This document shows positions 5,109 through 7,163 of a stretch of 7,163 nucleotides of DNA, in pieces (position 1 is the stretch's first letter; the number at the start of each line of letters is the position of its first letter). The stretch spans positions 1-7,163 of the forward strand of contig URYY01000111.1 of NCBI GenBank assembly GCA_900552245.1, written 5' to 3'. The position numbers and the translations under genes were made by a program. The notes below the pieces were generated by a model. That model saw nothing but the letters and a program-made list of their open reading frames with translations. It did no database searches and was not told the DNA's origin. Origin of the DNA: an uncultured Opitutales bacterium (GTDB lineage: Bacteria; Verrucomicrobiota; Verrucomicrobiia; Opitutales; Intestinicryptomonadaceae).

Positions 5109-5451
5109 TTAAGCCGAGATTCCAGCCTCAAGCGATGTAGTTAAAAAATCGGCAAAAGTTTGAGCGTTTTTCAAAATGTCCGACCCGCGAGAATTAGCAA
5201 AGTTGGCCGCTTCATTTGCCCGCGAACTCTTGCGCACTTTGCGAGTTTAGAGCCTTTACAATTTCGGCGGTCTGCCCCCAATCGCAGTCTTGAATAAGTG
5301 ACACACTTTTTGAGATTGGAGAAATTACCCTTGGAGCCAAAATCAATTTGCCGCCCATAATAATAGCTAGATGCGGAGCGTCCCGCGGCGTAGAAACCTT
5401 ACTTTGCTAGACAATTTCAGTTGTGAGCCTCTCAAGTTTGCGAGCGGCGTC
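5109..5451 (-). pseudogene. Dead gene fragment, perhaps glycosyltransferase-related
   Basis: Read from 5451 down, the minus strand gives DAARKLERLTTEIV, a TAG stop (5407-5409), then VSTPRDAPHLAIIMGGKLIL, LAPRVISPISKSVSLIQ and DWGQTAEIVKALNSQSAQEF up to a TGA near 5216. Removing one base from the GGG/CCC run at about 5219-5221 joins this smoothly to ANEAANFANSRGSDILKNAQ and FADFLTTSLEAGISA, ending in TAA (5109-5111). A further TAA precedes the fragment. The joined protein is about 113 residues, clearly protein-like, and lacks a start, so it looks like the C-terminal end of a longer lost gene. The 'ST..DAPHLA..MG' and 'SVSLIQD.DW' portions faintly recall the C-terminal region of GT9-type or TPR-linked glycosyltransferases. 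That family guess is weak; the disruption itself is clear. Confidence 0.6.
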
Positions 5452-5771
5452 TTATATGTTTAAACTTAGTGTAGTTTTGAATTTAATTCAAAGTAAAAAA
5501 TGATGCGCGACGTTTTCTAAGCAGGTTGTTTATAGACTTTGACGCTAAAAATGTATCTGAGATAGAGCTGTCTGCGAACTTGCGTCTCAAACCAAAAACA
5601 GACTTAAAACTATTCATTAAAACTGCCCTTTAACATTCGTAAGCGTAGGTCTAAAAAAGCAAATAGGCATTTTTAAAAGAAGCTTGCACCTACAAAAATC
5701 TTGCAAAGGTTTGAAGATTTGCTGTAGGCTTGAAACTAAGTTTAAAAAAACTTCTTGCTTGCACTTTTTAT
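5452..5771. other. Gap upstream of the glycoside hydrolase
   Basis: About 320 AT-rich bases hold no supportable gene. A 44-codon minus-strand frame starting at an ATG (5615-5617) and ending at 5483 (MNSFKSVFGLRRKFADSS...) is the longest closed stretch and is not convincing. A second minus-strand stretch (KQEVFLNLVSSLQQIF) is open for about 47 codons but has no good start. The region must hold the promoter of the glycoside hydrolase, yet I found no good -35/-10 pair near 5772. Confidence 0.5.
5476..5492. repeat. Perfect 17-bp AT-rich palindrome
   Basis: TTTGAATT and AATTCAAA flank a single T, a perfect 8-1-8 inverted repeat about 280 bases upstream of the glycoside hydrolase start. Its symmetry would suit a dimeric regulator, but AT-rich DNA yields such palindromes by chance, and the distance to the gene is large. 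Confidence 0.3.
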
Positions 5772-7163
5772 ATGACTAAAAAAACTGTTATTCTGAGGAT
5801 GGCCCTAGCCGCCCTGGCTCTGTTCTGTTCTAATCTGGACGCATGGGAGAAAAAACAAGCCCCCATTATGACAAAGTGGGCCGATGAAGTTAGCCCCACA
5901 AATGCGCTGCCGGAGTATCCGCGCCCGCAATTGGTCCGCAAGGAATGGCTGAACCTAAACGGCTTGTGGGAATTTGAGGGCGTCGAAGGTGTAACAAAGC
6001 GCATTCCATCGTCGGAGTGGAAGGGAGTAGACGAGAAAATCTTTAAGGACGTAAGAAGCGGCGAGAAACTTTCCGGCGAGATACTCGTGCCCTACCCCGT
6101 GGAGTCGGCGCTGTCGGGCGTTATGAAACACTATGAATACATGAAGTACCGCCGCGAATTTGAGATTCCCGCAAACTGGAAGGGCAAGGGAATAAAACTT
6201 AACTTCGGGGCGGTTGACGCCATGTGCGAGGTTTACATAAACGGCAAGCTCGCAGGTTCGCACAAGGGCGGCTACGATTCATTTAGTTTCGACATCACAA
6301 AGCTCTTAAAGGGCGGCAAAAATGAGATTATAGTGTCGGTTTACGACCCGACAGATAACGGCAACCAACCCGTCGGCAAACAGCGCATAGAACCTGAAGG
6401 CTACTGGTACACGCCCTGCAGCGGTATCTGGCAAACGGTTTGGCTTGAGCCCGTCGAAAGAGGAAATATTTCGAGCCTCAAGTTAATACCGCATGTGGGT
6501 GAGGGCTACCTCGGAGTGACAGCCTATGCGGAGGAGATTTTCCAATGTATCGAGCTTGAAGCCTACGACGGTGGAAAGAAAGTTGCAGAAGCAGTCGGAA
6601 CGGCAAACCGCGAAATAAAGCTGCCAATAAAAAATGCCAAGCTCTGGTCGCCCGACTCGCCATTCTTGTACGACTTAAAGATAAAAGTTAAGAAGGGCGG
6701 AAAGCTCATAGACGAAGTGGATTCGTATTTTGGAATGCGCGAACTTGGGATGAAGGAAATAGACGGCGTAATCCGCCCGACATTAAACGGCAAATTCATA
6801 TTCCAAATCGGCACATTAGACCAGGGTTACTGGCCCGACGGCAACCTAACGGCGCCCACAGATGAAGCACTTAAAAGCGATATTCAAAACCACAAGGATT
6901 TGGGCTTTAATTTAATTAGAAAGCACATAAAAGTCGAGCCCGCGCGCTGGTTTTACTGGTGTGACAAAATCGGAATTTTGGTCTGGCAAGACATGCCAAA
7001 TTCGCACACGCACGCGCTCATAGACAAGCTCAATAAAAAGAACATAAGCTACCGCCCGGAAGGTGAAGACAAACTGGAATTCGAGCGCCAACTGAAGGCT
7101 ATGGTTGATCAGCACATAAGCCATCCCTGTATTGTAACTTGGATTCTATTTAACGAAGGTTGG
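5772..7163 (+). CDS. Secreted glycoside hydrolase family 2 protein (5' part)
   Basis: The first 464 residues are present; the right edge cuts the gene. Residues 1-24 form a signal peptide (basic MTKK, hydrophobic ALAALALF, end at DA before WEKK), so the enzyme acts in the periplasm or outside. A sugar-binding jelly-roll domain follows (about 54-228: EWLNLNGLWEF near 63-73, YDSFSFDIT, SGIWQTVWLEPV), then an Ig-like domain (about 229-335) and the start of the TIM barrel (about 336 on). FNLIRKHIKVEP (379-390), WCDKIGILVWQDMPN and HPCIVTWILFNEGW are characteristic family 2 barrel strands. Glu462 in FNEGW is the expected acid/base; the nucleophile lies beyond the window. Family 2 covers beta-galactosidases, mannosidases and glucuronidases, and the substrate cannot be told here. 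The cysteine in the signal peptide follows Phe, so it is not a lipobox. The ATG at 5772 has no Shine-Dalgarno sequence. No other sugar-use gene is visible. Confidence 0.93.
   Translation, partial: MTKKTVILRMALAALALFCSNLDAWEKKQAPIMTKWADEVSPTNALPEYPRPQLVRKEWLNLNGLWEFEGVEGVTKRIPSSEWKGVDEKIFKDVRSGEKLSGEILVPYPVESALSGVMKHYEYMKYRREFEIPANWKGKGIKLNFGAVDAMCEVYINGKLAGSHKGGYDSFSFDITKLLKGGKNEIIVSVYDPTDNGNQPVGKQRIEPEGYWYTPCSGIWQTVWLEPVERGNISSLKLIPHVGEGYLGVTAYAEEIFQCIELEAYDGGKKVAEAVGTANREIKLPIKNAKLWSPDSPFLYDLKIKVKKGGKLIDEVDSYFGMRELGMKEIDGVIRPTLNGKFIFQIGTLDQGYWPDGNLTAPTDEALKSDIQNHKDLGFNLIRKHIKVEPARWFYWCDKIGILVWQDMPNSHTHALIDKLNKKNISYRPEGEDKLEFERQLKAMVDQHISHPCIVTWILFNEGW

Noticed and set aside
5483..5617. Minus-strand frame of 44 codons (MNSFKSVFGLRRKF...)
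   Set aside because: It is short, with no ribosome site, no promoter and no recognised family, in AT-rich DNA next to a dead gene.

Overview
The window comes from a bacterium with a Gram-negative type of envelope. It is moderately AT-rich and has long, AT-rich gaps between genes. Four well-supported protein genes, one tRNA gene and one strong small-RNA candidate occupy roughly two thirds of it. None of the four start codons has a recognisable Shine-Dalgarno sequence, promoters look like ordinary sigma-70 types, and an exported family 2 glycoside hydrolase sits beside an isolated secretin-like exported protein. Together this suggests the PVC group, perhaps Verrucomicrobiota, but that is inference from style and not from a marker gene.

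Layout. Positions 1-320 hold coding-like pieces on the minus strand, broken across frames. Positions 321-1007 (minus) encode a small exported protein ending in a secretin-type motif, and its promoter lies so close to the ATG that the mRNA may be leaderless. At 1356-1427 (minus) is a tRNA-Glu gene with anticodon CTC and an unusual C at position 33, followed by a clear intrinsic terminator. A possible short plus-strand RNA with an extended -10 promoter and a weak terminator lies at 1563-1657. Positions 1775-2347 (minus) encode a flavodoxin-fold reductase with a four-cysteine motif like that of iron-sulfur flavoproteins. Positions 2735-4639 (minus) encode the ABC-F ATPase Uup.

The stretch from 4640 to 5771 has no intact protein gene but is the most structured part of the window. 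It has a cluster of short hairpins at 4734-4786, then A/T tracts and an extended -10 promoter driving a roughly 146-nt structured RNA (4900-5045) that ends in a strong terminator. A dead gene on the minus strand follows (5109-5451), in which one base of frameshift and an internal stop interrupt an otherwise coherent protein. From 5772 to the right edge (plus) runs a secreted family 2 glycoside hydrolase, cut by the window end just after its catalytic Asn-Glu pair.

The genes do not form an obvious shared pathway: each intact gene appears to be its own transcription unit. I see no mobile element, CRISPR array or recognisable defence system. The best candidate for something undescribed is the RNA at 4900-5045, whose ends pair with each other and whose outer segments can also form competing local hairpins. 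The decayed genes suggest ongoing gene loss in this region.
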